Positions 21,972-29,752 of a stretch of DNA of 64,000 nucleotides are shown one piece after another. Location: NCBI RefSeq assembly GCF_900637975.1, contig NZ_LR134477.1, forward strand, positions 1,612,001 to 1,676,000, written 5' to 3'. Below the pieces are notes generated by a model. The model did no database searches. It saw nothing but the letters and a program-made list of their open reading frames with translations, and had not been told where the DNA came from. The DNA comes from Actinomyces viscosus (GTDB lineage Bacteria > Actinomycetota > Actinomycetes > Actinomycetales > Actinomycetaceae). The position numbers were made by a program, and so were the translations under genes. Numbering within the stretch: the stretch's first letter is position 1; every line of letters starts with the position of its first letter.

Positions 21972-23086
21972 TGGCCCGACGCGATATCGGCACCGACGAC
22001 CCCCGGGTCCGGGTCCGCCCCGGCCGGGGCTCGCGCCCCCGCACCAAGCAGCGCCCCAGCCACGCCGACGCGGTCCTGGGCATGGTCACCCGCATCGACC
22101 GGGGCCACTACCGCATCCGCCTCGATGACCCGGGACTCACCGAGGACTCCAGCGGTGACATCACCGCCATGAAGGCCCGCGAGCTCGGCCGCGGCAAGGT
22201 CGTCGTCGGGGACCGGGTCGCCGTCGTCGGGGACACCAGCGGACGCAGCGGCACCCTGGCCCGCATGGTCCGTATCGAGGAGCGCACCACCCTGCTGCGC
22301 CGCAGCGCCGAGGACGGGGACGCCGCCGGGACCGAGCGGGCGATCGTCGCCAACGCCCAGCAGCTCGTCATCGTCGCCGCCGTGGCCGACCCCGAGCCTC
22401 GTCCGCGGATGATCGACCGCTACCTCGTGGCCGCCTACGACGCCGGCATGGAGCCGCTCATCGTGCTCACCAAGACCGACCTGGCCGACGCCGCCCCGCT
22501 GACGGACCTCTACAGCCCCTTGGGCGTGCGCTGCCTGGCCACGCGCCTGCACCCCCACTGCGGCCAGGCGGAGACCGGAACACCCGAGGCCGTCGGCCCG
22601 GCCGAGCGGGCCGACGACGGCGTCGAGGCGATCCGCCGGGCGCTTACCAGCACCGTCTCGGTGCTCGTGGGCCACTCCGGAGTCGGCAAGTCGACGCTCA
22701 TCAACGCGATCGTCCCCGGCGCAGACCGTGCCACCGGCCACGTCAACGAGGTCACCGGGCGCGGCCGCCACACCTCCACCAGCCTCCAGGCTCTCGAACT
22801 GCCCAGTGGTGGCTGGGTCATCGACACCCCCGGCGTGCGCTCCTTCGGGGTCTCCCACGTCAGCAGCGCGGACGTCCTGCGAGGCTTCCCGGACCTGGCG
22901 GCCGTGGCCGAGGACTGCCCGCGCGGCTGCACCCACGAGGACGGCGCCGTCGACTGCGTGCTGGACGCCTGGGCGGCTGAGTCGGCTGATGACTCGGCCG
23001 CGCCCAGGGGTCGGCGCGAACGGGTCGACTCCTTCCGGCGGCTGCTGGCGCCCTCGCTGGAGGCCGAGGATCCCACCAAGCCCTGA
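21971..23086 (+). CDS. rsgA: Ribosome small subunit-dependent GTPase A
   Basis: This 371-residue circularly permuted GTPase checks maturation of the 30S subunit. An N-terminal OB-fold (about 35-130) is followed by G4 as TKTD (167-170), G1 as GHSGVGKST (234-242) and G3 in DTPGVRSFG (285-293), in the permuted order typical of RsgA. The C-terminal zinc site is C316, C320, H322 and C329. The ATG at 21971 shares a base with the aroA stop (TGATG). The RNA-binding N-terminus is very basic. It closes the icd-aroA-rsgA operon. Confidence 0.94.
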   Translation: MARRDIGTDDPRVRVRPGRGSRPRTKQRPSHADAVLGMVTRIDRGHYRIRLDDPGLTEDSSGDITAMKARELGRGKVVVGDRVAVVGDTSGRSGTLARMVRIEERTTLLRRSAEDGDAAGTERAIVANAQQLVIVAAVADPEPRPRMIDRYLVAAYDAGMEPLIVLTKTDLADAAPLTDLYSPLGVRCLATRLHPHCGQAETGTPEAVGPAERADDGVEAIRRALTSTVSVLVGHSGVGKSTLINAIVPGADRATGHVNEVTGRGRHTSTSLQALELPSGGWVIDTPGVRSFGVSHVSSADVLRGFPDLAAVAEDCPRGCTHEDGAVDCVLDAWAAESADDSAAPRGRRERVDSFRRLLAPSLEAEDPTKP

Positions 23087-23239
23087 GCACCCCTCCGCCC
23101 CGAAGCGACGGCGCCCCACAAGCGGTCCTGAGAGCTCCCGACGCGGCTCAGAGGCTCTCGCAGCGCCCCATGCCCGCCGCCTGCCGGTCGTCCCGGAGGA
23201 GAGCAGGGTGCCTGCCGTGGTAAATACAGGGGCGTGACC

Positions 23240-23866
23240 ATGCCCAGCCCTCATCTGCGTCCCGCCGAGGCGACCGACCTCGATGCCGTGTGCGACCTGC
23301 TCACCGACGTCTTCCTGGTAGACCCGCTCATGAGTGCCATCGCCGGCGCCGCCCCCGACCCGCGCGCCGCCCTGGAGCACCTGCACCGCGTGGAGCTCAG
23401 CGCCACCTACCTCAACTCTGAGTACTCCGGGGCGATGGTTGACCTAGCCGTCGACGACGCCGGTCATCTCATCGGGGTCACCCTGTGGGACGCCCCCGCC
23501 GGCCCGCTCAGACCGTACGACGAGACACCGGCCGGACTCGACCTGAACCTTCTGGGGGAGGCGTGGGAGCTGTGCCTGCTCGACGGCGCCATGTGCGAGG
23601 CCAAGCGCCCTCAAGAGCCCCACTGGTACCTGTACATGATCGCCGTCGCTCCGCATGCTCGGGGCACCGGCACCGGGGCCGCGCTCCTGCGCCGAGGCCT
23701 GGAGCGAGTAGACGCCGACGTCACGGCCGCCCACCTGGAGGCCACGACACGCCGAGCGGCATCCTTCTATGAGCGTCACGGTTTCGTCGACAGCGCGATC
23801 CTTGACTCTGAGGGTCGCCTGCCCACCTACTGGGCCATGACCCGGCCAAAACGGCGCCAACACTGA
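23240..23866 (+). CDS. GNAT family N-acetyltransferase
   Basis: A 208-residue acetyl-CoA-dependent acetyltransferase of unknown substrate. The GNAT core is in the C-terminal half: WYLYMIAVAPHARGTGTGAA gives the acetyl-CoA pyrophosphate loop (R/Q-x-x-G-x-G/A pattern), followed by AAHLEATTRRAASFYERHGF. The first half (LRPAEATDLDAVCDLLTDVF) is the usual substrate-binding region. I prefer ATG 23240 because AGGGG lies 7 nt upstream; GTG 23234 in the same frame is the alternative. It stands alone between rsgA and a regulator. Confidence 0.88.
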   Translation: MPSPHLRPAEATDLDAVCDLLTDVFLVDPLMSAIAGAAPDPRAALEHLHRVELSATYLNSEYSGAMVDLAVDDAGHLIGVTLWDAPAGPLRPYDETPAGLDLNLLGEAWELCLLDGAMCEAKRPQEPHWYLYMIAVAPHARGTGTGAALLRRGLERVDADVTAAHLEATTRRAASFYERHGFVDSAILDSEGRLPTYWAMTRPKRRQH

Positions 23867-23996
23867 GTTTTTCACGATTCAACGGAATCCTCATCGGAGG
23901 GTGTGTGCTAAAACTCACATCACAAGGCCGTTGCAGGATTCAACTACAAGCCGATTTTGACGGTTCCCACAAGCGAAAGCGCGTTAGTCTCAGGAC

Positions 23997-24737
23997 ATGC
24001 ACAACCGTCCGATCCCTTCACTTCCACGTCCCGCCCTGGGCGACCTGTCTGCGCGCGCCAACCTCTCAGCGGCGCGCCGGCGCGTCCTGGAGGTCGTGGA
24101 GGCTTCAAACGACGCGATGACGGCCGTTCAGGTCGCCAGCGCACTCAACCTGCACCACAACACCGTCCGTGAGCACCTCGACGCCCTGGTCGACGCCGGG
24201 TTCGTCACGGTGTCCACCAAGCCGACGGGCAAGCGGGGCCGCCCGGCTCTGCGCTACGCCTCGACGGCGCCCGACCCCCAGCAGATGGTCGACGCCTACC
24301 TACTGCTGCTCGACGCGATCGCCGACACCCTGGGTGAGGGCGAGGAGGCCCACGCCACCGCCCTGGAGATCGGTCGCCGCTGGGCCGAATTGACCCCCGG
24401 CACCGTCGCGGAGTCGACCGTCGACGGCGAGGAGGTGGACCGGGTCACTGCCCTCATCCCCTACCTCGCAGTCATGGGCTTCGCCCCGGAGGTCTGCGGC
24501 GACACCGTCGTTCTGCGCTCCTGCCCGCTGGTCACGCGCAGCCACCGGCCGCGCGACCTGGTGTGCACTATGCACGAGGGGTTCCTGCGGGCAGTCGTCG
24601 GCCCCGACCCGGCGGCCTACGAGCGCATCAAGTTCCTGCCCAACGGCCCCGACGGCTGCCAGATCAGTCCTGCCGAACCGGCCCAGCAGAGTCAGCAGGA
24701 GCCCGAGCTCAAGGTCGTCCACGCCGACGTCGCCTGA
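23997..24737 (+). CDS. SufR-like HTH regulator with Cys-rich sensor region
   Basis: A 246-residue regulator. A winged HTH covers about residues 22-90 (AARRRVLEVVEASNDAMTAV, LNLHHNTVREHLDALVDAGF, KRGRPALRY wing). The C-terminal half carries C167, C176, C190 and C221; the C176-x13-C190 spacing (CPLVTRSHRPRDLVC) recalls the cluster-binding region of SufR-type proteins, so it may sense iron-sulfur status, NO or oxygen (inference). It converges on the nitrite reductase operon across a strong terminator, making that operon and the DUF2249 gene likely targets. A dyad-like TGTGTGCTAAAACTCACA at about 23901 could be its own operator. The ATG at 23997 lacks a strong ribosome site. Confidence 0.82.
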   Translation: MHNRPIPSLPRPALGDLSARANLSAARRRVLEVVEASNDAMTAVQVASALNLHHNTVREHLDALVDAGFVTVSTKPTGKRGRPALRYASTAPDPQQMVDAYLLLLDAIADTLGEGEEAHATALEIGRRWAELTPGTVAESTVDGEEVDRVTALIPYLAVMGFAPEVCGDTVVLRSCPLVTRSHRPRDLVCTMHEGFLRAVVGPDPAAYERIKFLPNGPDGCQISPAEPAQQSQQEPELKVVHADVA

Positions 24738-24798
24738 GCCGTACAGCTCTGACAACCGCCACCGTCCACCCCGCCAACCACTACTGAGATCGCAAGGC

Positions 24799-24830
24799 CT
24801 CGGCCCCGGGCACAGTCGCCCGGGGCCGAG
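24799..24830. terminator. Bidirectional 13-bp hairpin between convergent genes
   Basis: CTCGGCCCCGGGC (24799-24811) pairs perfectly with GCCCGGGGCCGAG (24818-24830). It separates the plus-strand SufR-like gene from the minus-strand nitrite reductase and can serve both. Confidence 0.8.
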
Positions 24831-24879
24831 TGCCGCGCTCAGAGACGCTCGGGGCCGTGCCACAAGGCCCGGCCCATCT

Positions 24880-26523
24880 TCAGGCGGTGACCTCCAGGAC
24901 GCCGCGGGCGCCCTTCTCCATGTCGGCGAAGGCGTGGGTGACGAATACGTAGTGGCCCGGTTCGGAGGCGACGCACTCGACGAAGCCGCCCTGGGCCGGC
25001 TGCAGCCCGAGGGCCTGGGAGCCGCCGGACCAGGCGGCCCCGATCTGGCTGGGGCCGCCGAGCATCCAGGCGCCCTCGAAGAAGACCTGGTCGAACTGCA
25101 GCCCGACGACGTGGAAGGAGGTCGGCAGCGAGGGGCCGGCCGCCATGACCCAGAAGCGCACCCGCTCGCCCACGCGGGCCTTGAGGGGCTGCTGGGAGTA
25201 CTGGAAGGCCACCCCGTTGAAGGTGGTCAGGTCCGGGGTCTTGGCGGCGATCTTGTCCGTACTGGGCTCGCCGCCCTCGGGGCCGAGGTAGACCTCGGAG
25301 GCGACGATCGCGTACTCGCGGTCCACGGTGCTCAGGCCCGGCGGGTCGATGATGACGGCGCCGTGCATGCCCGAGGCCAGGTGCAGGCTCATCGGTGAGG
25401 TGGAGCAGTGGTAGAGCCAGATCCCCGAGTGCTGGGCGGTGAAGGTGTAGACGAGGGACTCGCCGGGGTTGATCGAGCGCATGGCCTCATCGGGCGGGGT
25501 GATACCGGCGTGGAAGTCGATGGAGTGGCTCATGGTGCCGTCGTTGACCAGGGTGATCTCGAAGGTGTCCCCCACCTTGCCGCGCAGGACGGGGCCGGGG
25601 ACCTGGCCGTTGAAGGTCATGCGCCGCTGGGTGACGCCGCCGCCGACCTGCATGACCTGCTCCTTGACGGTGAAGGTGTGGCGGTGGGTGACCGGCCCGC
25701 TCGATCCGTCGGGGTTGGTGGGGGCCGCCGGCAGGGCGGCGTCGAAGGCGGTGAAGTCGGCGGGCAGCGCGGCGGAGTAGTCGGGGACGGCGTCGCCGCC
25801 CGAACCGGCTGAGCCGCTCTGGCCGGCTCCGTGCTGGTGGGCGCTCGCCCCGCTTCCGCCGGCGGTGACGTGGAAGACCATGCCCTGGGCGCGGTGTCCG
25901 GCGATGGAGCACCAGCCCTCGACCGGCCCGGCCACGACGCCGGCGTCGAGCGTGCCCGTGGCGCCTGCGGCGACGCGCCCGGTGGACTGGCCGGTGGCCA
26001 GGACGAGGTCGTGGACCTGGTCGGCGGTGTTGTCCAGGGTGAGGACGAGGCGGTCGCCGGGGGTGACGTCGACCGTGTCGGGAACGAACCGCATGCCCTC
26101 CACCTTGATGGTGGCGTTGACGGTGTTGCCGGTTGCCCGGACGTCCTGGGTGGTTCCGCCCTGGCCGCGGTTGCCCATGACGCTGCCGACGACGACGGCC
26201 GCGCCGGCGGTGAGCAGGCCCATGAGAACGCCGCGGCGGTCGGCGGAGTGCAGCAGGCCGCCCGACGATGATGCTGCTGACGCTGATGACCCTGCCGACC
26301 CTGACGACGCCGTCGAACCGGCTGCTGCCAAGGCTCCGGACGAGCCCGCCGACTGAGCCTGCTGGCGGCGGCTGCGGTCGATGGCCGGGGCGGTACCGGC
26401 CGTGACGGCCCGGCGGTGGGCGGCGTCGGTCTGGCCGGTGCTCGGTACGGCACTCGGTACGGCGCCCTTGGCGGCCTCCTCCGGGGAGTCCGGGGAGGGC
26501 GTGCGATCGCTGGGTGTCGTCAT
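24880..26523 (-). CDS. nirK: Copper-containing nitrite reductase with an extra N-terminal cupredoxin domain
   Basis: A 547-residue protein predicted to reduce nitrite to NO outside the membrane. Residues 1-95 are low complexity. DRRGVLMGLLTAGAAVVVGS (95-114) is a membrane segment with an Arg pair, possibly Tat-like. Residues 130-220 form a cupredoxin with a full type 1 copper set: H171, C205, H210, M215. Residues 280-547 are the two-cupredoxin NirK: H333, D336, H338, H372-C373, H381, M386, H471 and H530 give the T1 ligands, the T2 ligands and the catalytic Asp/His, with AniA-class C-x7-H-x4-M spacing. The ATG at 26523 overlaps the upstream stop (ATGA). The fused cupredoxin may act as a built-in electron donor. 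Confidence 0.9.
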   Translation of the reverse strand: MTTPSDRTPSPDSPEEAAKGAVPSAVPSTGQTDAAHRRAVTAGTAPAIDRSRRQQAQSAGSSGALAAAGSTASSGSAGSSASAASSSGGLLHSADRRGVLMGLLTAGAAVVVGSVMGNRGQGGTTQDVRATGNTVNATIKVEGMRFVPDTVDVTPGDRLVLTLDNTADQVHDLVLATGQSTGRVAAGATGTLDAGVVAGPVEGWCSIAGHRAQGMVFHVTAGGSGASAHQHGAGQSGSAGSGGDAVPDYSAALPADFTAFDAALPAAPTNPDGSSGPVTHRHTFTVKEQVMQVGGGVTQRRMTFNGQVPGPVLRGKVGDTFEITLVNDGTMSHSIDFHAGITPPDEAMRSINPGESLVYTFTAQHSGIWLYHCSTSPMSLHLASGMHGAVIIDPPGLSTVDREYAIVASEVYLGPEGGEPSTDKIAAKTPDLTTFNGVAFQYSQQPLKARVGERVRFWVMAAGPSLPTSFHVVGLQFDQVFFEGAWMLGGPSQIGAAWSGGSQALGLQPAQGGFVECVASEPGHYVFVTHAFADMEKGARGVLEVTA

Positions 26524-27899
26524 CGGGGTCCCTCTCGGGGCTGGGCGGGCCGGCGGCCCGCGGGGTCTGTCGGGTCGGGTGCGGTGGGTGTACCGGCTGC
26601 GCGTGGCGCCCGCTTGCGGCGGGAGAGCTCGCGCAGGCACAGGACGATGCCCACCAGCAGGTAGGAGGTCACCAGCGCGGCCAGGGCCCCGGCGACGACG
26701 CGCACCTGCCAGGGCACGGCGGGGCTGACCGCGAGCAGGAGGCAGGCGTTGGCGGCGGTGACTCGGTAGGCGGCGTGGCGGTCCATGATCGCGTTGGTGG
26801 CGCGGGTGGCCGCGGGCCCGCCGCCGAGCATCACCGGGGCGAGGTAGCTCAGGGCGGCCACGAGGATCTGCAGGGCGAAGCCGGCGGCCAGGGGCAGGCG
26901 CAGGGTGTGGATGGCGTCGCGGGCGGCGGCGACGTCGTCGGCCAGGGCCATGCGGGCCCCCAGGACGGCGACGCAGCCGACGAACCAGGAGACGGCGGCC
27001 GTGGCCGAGGCGGTGGCGAAGGAGGTCGGCGGGACCCGGCGGGCGGTCCGGTAGGCGGGGACGAGGACCCCGCAGGCTCCGCCGAGGTAGACCAGGGTGC
27101 CCAGGCCGGCCAGGGGCGGCCACAACCCGGAGGCGGCCACGAGCGTAGTGCCGCACACGAGGTAGGGCAGGCCGCGGGTGGCCCAGCGGGCGGCCTGCGG
27201 CTCCATGGGGGTGCGCAGCATCGTGGGCCACAGGACGGTGAGGGTGCCCAGGACGGTGGTGCCCACGAAGCCCAGCAGCATGGTGGTGGTGTGGGCCAGG
27301 TAGAAGCCGTCGGCCAGGTTGGAGCGCCCGCGGGCACTGGACCAGGAGATGAGGAAGCCCAGGAGCGCGCCGGTGGCCAGCAGGACAAGGGCGACGGCGT
27401 AGTGGATGGCCAGGGATGCCAGGCGCGGGGCGATGGCGCGCCGGTACTGCACGGTGATGGCGACGACGCCGGTCAGGGCCTGGGCCATGACGATGCCGGC
27501 TCCGGTCAGGGCCAGCACCTGGTGCCCCATGGTGATGCCGGTCAGCACGATGACCGTGCCGAGGCTGTGGGCGTACAGGCGCGCGTCCAGCAGGGCCGCG
27601 CCGCCCAGGGCCGGGCGGTGCAGGAGGGTGTCGGCGAAGTGGGCGGACCAGATGGTGATGGCGCTGCCGATCCCGCCCAGGAGCAGGGCGTGCAGGGGCA
27701 GCCAGGTGCCCCAGGAGACCAGGGGGCCCACGATCGTCAGCGCCGCCAGGACCGCGGCGGCCAGCAGCCAGGCCATGACGACGGCGTTGCGGCGCACCTG
27801 GGTGGTGCGCCGGGAGGGCTTCCTGGCGGGGCGACCGCCCGCGCCCTGCGGCCGCCCGGGGCCGGGCCGGGTACCGGGAGAGCCGATGGACAGGCTCAT
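26520..27899 (-). CDS. His-rich polytopic membrane protein coupled to nirK
   Basis: A 459-residue protein with about 12 hydrophobic helices and a basic N-terminus. Histidines recur at helix faces: LPLHALLLGG, WSAHFADTLLH, LYAHSLGTVIVLTGITMGHQ, LAIHYAVALVLL, FYLAHTTTMLLGFVG. This pattern is reminiscent of NnrS and haem-copper oxidase subunit I proteins, which bind haem or copper, but I cannot name a family with confidence. It overlaps both neighbours by ATGA, tying it to the NnrS-like protein upstream and NirK downstream. It could pass electrons to NirK, handle NO or supply copper (inference). Start ATG 27899 has GGGAG upstream. Confidence 0.75.
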   Translation of the reverse strand: MSLSIGSPGTRPGPGRPQGAGGRPARKPSRRTTQVRRNAVVMAWLLAAAVLAALTIVGPLVSWGTWLPLHALLLGGIGSAITIWSAHFADTLLHRPALGGAALLDARLYAHSLGTVIVLTGITMGHQVLALTGAGIVMAQALTGVVAITVQYRRAIAPRLASLAIHYAVALVLLATGALLGFLISWSSARGRSNLADGFYLAHTTTMLLGFVGTTVLGTLTVLWPTMLRTPMEPQAARWATRGLPYLVCGTTLVAASGLWPPLAGLGTLVYLGGACGVLVPAYRTARRVPPTSFATASATAAVSWFVGCVAVLGARMALADDVAAARDAIHTLRLPLAAGFALQILVAALSYLAPVMLGGGPAATRATNAIMDRHAAYRVTAANACLLLAVSPAVPWQVRVVAGALAALVTSYLLVGIVLCLRELSRRKRAPRAAGTPTAPDPTDPAGRRPAQPREGPR

Positions 27900-29236
27900 A
27901 CCGGGCTCCCGCCTCGTGGCGTCGTCGTCGCACCGGGAGCCTGCGCCGTGGCCGGGCGGCCCGTCCGGACAGCCCTGCGGATGCTGCCGGAGGTGAGGAC
28001 ACGAGCCAGGGTGAGGACCATGAAGACGAGGATCGCCGCCACCCCGACGACTCCCCCGACCTGCCAGGCGCCGGCGGCCCCGGCCAGCAGGCCTGCGACG
28101 CGCACCGCCAGGCCGGCGTGCAGCAGGACGTAGGGCAGCCACATGAGCCGGTGGTAGGGCAGGGAGCGGTGGACGATCGCGGGGATGATGACCGGGGCGT
28201 GGGCCAGGATCATGGAGAAGGCGAAGCCGACCGTGATGGCGTGGATGACGATCTCGTAGGCCGAGCCGCCCAGTCCCTCCAGGCCCCACAGCGACCAGAC
28301 CGCCCCGGCGAGGGCGAGCCAGACGTATCCGGCGAGCATGGAGGCCGCCATGAAGCGGACCCCGCCGCGGGCGCGGACGGTGCGCCGGGCGACGTCGTAG
28401 TAGGCCATGATGACGGCCAGTCCCAGCAGGGCCGGGCCGGCCACGAGGTGGGCGCCCGACCCGACCAGCAGCAGGCAGGAGCCCAGGACGGCGGCACCGG
28501 AGAGGGCCTCGACGACGGTCTCGACCGTCTCGTCGAGGAAGGCGATGCGGGCCAGCTCGAGGCGCTCGCCGACGATGGTGAGCACGGGGAAGAGCAGCCA
28601 CAGCGGGACGACGTCCTCGATGCCGCGGCCGCCCAGCCACAGGACGTCTCCCAGCAGGAGGGCGACTGCTCCCATGGCCTCGACGTCGACGGCGGCGCTA
28701 GGGGCGCGTCGGTGGACCCGCAGGTAGATGGCGCACAGGATGGTGGCCGCGGCGGTCATGAGTCCCCGGCCGCCGACATCGGGGGCGCCGGCCATGAGGG
28801 TCAGGCAGCCCGCGGCGTTGCCGAGCGGGGCGAGGAAGGCCCAGGGCGTGCGGGCCGCGACCGCCCGCTCCAGGGCGATGACGGTGCCCAGGAAGCCGAC
28901 GAGCATGAGGGGGCCGTGGAGCGCCGCCAGGGTGGCGCCATCGACAGGGGCGGGCAGGTTGAGGCGCAGGAGGGCGGCGTTGAGGCCCATGAGGATGCAG
29001 GCGGCGCCCAGGGCCAGGGCCACCAGCCGCGGCGCCACCCGGGTGGTCACCCAGTGGGCCGGCCCAGTAGCTGTCCCAGTAGCCGTCCCAGTGGTCATGC
29101 CGGTGGATACGGTCGACGAGGTCGATGAGGTCGATGCGGTCACTGTCCAGGTCCGGGTCTGACGGTCGGATGCTCCGTCGGCGCCCTGCGCCTCGGGATG
29201 CGCTCCTGGCGCCGATGCCGGCTTGTCCGTCTCCAC
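27896..29236 (-). CDS. NnrS-like membrane protein
   Basis: A 446-residue membrane protein with about 12 helices resembling NnrS, a haem/copper protein that protects against nitric-oxide stress in denitrifiers. Key stretches are LHGPLMLVGFLGTVIALERA near residue 85 and HAITVGFAFSMILAHAPVII near 330, followed by HRSLPYHRLMWLPYVLLHAG. The start is uncertain: GTG 29236 would be nearly leaderless behind a TACGGT hexamer, while ATG 29098 would drop 46 residues. The disputed N-terminus consists of Thr/Ser/Gly repeats (TSSTSS, TGTATGTATG) encoded by near-repeats of 9-12 bases. It heads the coupled operon NnrS-like, His-rich protein, nirK. Confidence 0.78.
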   Translation of the reverse strand: METDKPASAPGAHPEAQGADGASDRQTRTWTVTASTSSTSSTVSTGMTTGTATGTATGPAHWVTTRVAPRLVALALGAACILMGLNAALLRLNLPAPVDGATLAALHGPLMLVGFLGTVIALERAVAARTPWAFLAPLGNAAGCLTLMAGAPDVGGRGLMTAAATILCAIYLRVHRRAPSAAVDVEAMGAVALLLGDVLWLGGRGIEDVVPLWLLFPVLTIVGERLELARIAFLDETVETVVEALSGAAVLGSCLLLVGSGAHLVAGPALLGLAVIMAYYDVARRTVRARGGVRFMAASMLAGYVWLALAGAVWSLWGLEGLGGSAYEIVIHAITVGFAFSMILAHAPVIIPAIVHRSLPYHRLMWLPYVLLHAGLAVRVAGLLAGAAGAWQVGGVVGVAAILVFMVLTLARVLTSGSIRRAVRTGRPATAQAPGATTTPRGGSPV

Positions 29237-29290
29237 GGGCCAACCGTATCCAACGGGGCTGGAAACGTGTTCGAGAGGTGGCGCACCCCG

Positions 29291-29308
29291 GTTCCTGACG
29301 ATGGGAAC
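29291..29308. promoter_or_regulatory. Candidate operator in the nnrS/DUF2249 divergent promoter
   Basis: GTTCC (29291-29295) and GGAAC (29304-29308) form a dyad spaced by 8 bases between the divergent nirK operon and the DUF2249 gene. A single regulator could control both sides; the SufR-like protein is a candidate. Confidence 0.35.
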
Positions 29309-29398
29309 TGTGCCGCCGGGAGCGGACGCGCGTTCCCGCCGGCCCGCCTCGGTAGTAAGGTCGCGCCCACCAGTACGAACGCACTGAAGGAGACCCCT

Positions 29399-29695
29399 AT
29401 GAGCGAGAACCCCGAGCTGCTGCCCGTCACCGAGAAGAAGCACGGCTGCGGCTGCCACGGCCACAGCGACGAGCGGCTGACCCTGGACGCGCGCGCCATC
29501 CCCCACCGTCTGCGCCACGCCGCGGTCATCGGGGCGGCCTCCTCCCTCAACCCGGGCGAGGGCTTCGACCTGGTGGCCCCGCACGTCCCCACCCCGCTAC
29601 TGGCCCAGATCGACCAGCTGCCCTTCACCTTCCAGCACACGCTGCTGGAGGAGTCCGAGGGCTTCGCCCGCGTCGAGATCCTGCGCACCGCCTGA
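29399..29695 (+). CDS. DUF2249 domain-containing small protein
   Basis: A 98-residue cytoplasmic protein. The N-terminus has a Cys/His patch (KKHGCGCHGHSDE, residues 13-25) that may bind a metal. The remainder matches the DUF2249 pattern: LDARAIPHRLRHAAVIGAAS, then LNPGEGFDLVAPHVPTPLLAQI and a final strand FARVEILRT. DUF2249 proteins often sit near nitrite and NO genes, and this one diverges from the NnrS/NirK operon and precedes moaA. The biochemical role is unknown. ATG 29399 follows GGAG at 7 nt. Confidence 0.88.
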   Translation: MSENPELLPVTEKKHGCGCHGHSDERLTLDARAIPHRLRHAAVIGAASSLNPGEGFDLVAPHVPTPLLAQIDQLPFTFQHTLLEESEGFARVEILRTA

Positions 29696-29752
29696 TTCCC
29701 GACCGGGCAGCGCGCCTGCCGGCCTGAATCGTCCGGCCGATATGCTCGCTCC

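Noticed and set aside
23890..23925. CRP/GlxR site before the SufR-like regulator
   Set aside because: TGTGTGCTAAAACTCACA is only about two-thirds symmetric and the spacing differs from GlxR; it was kept only as a weak operator remark.
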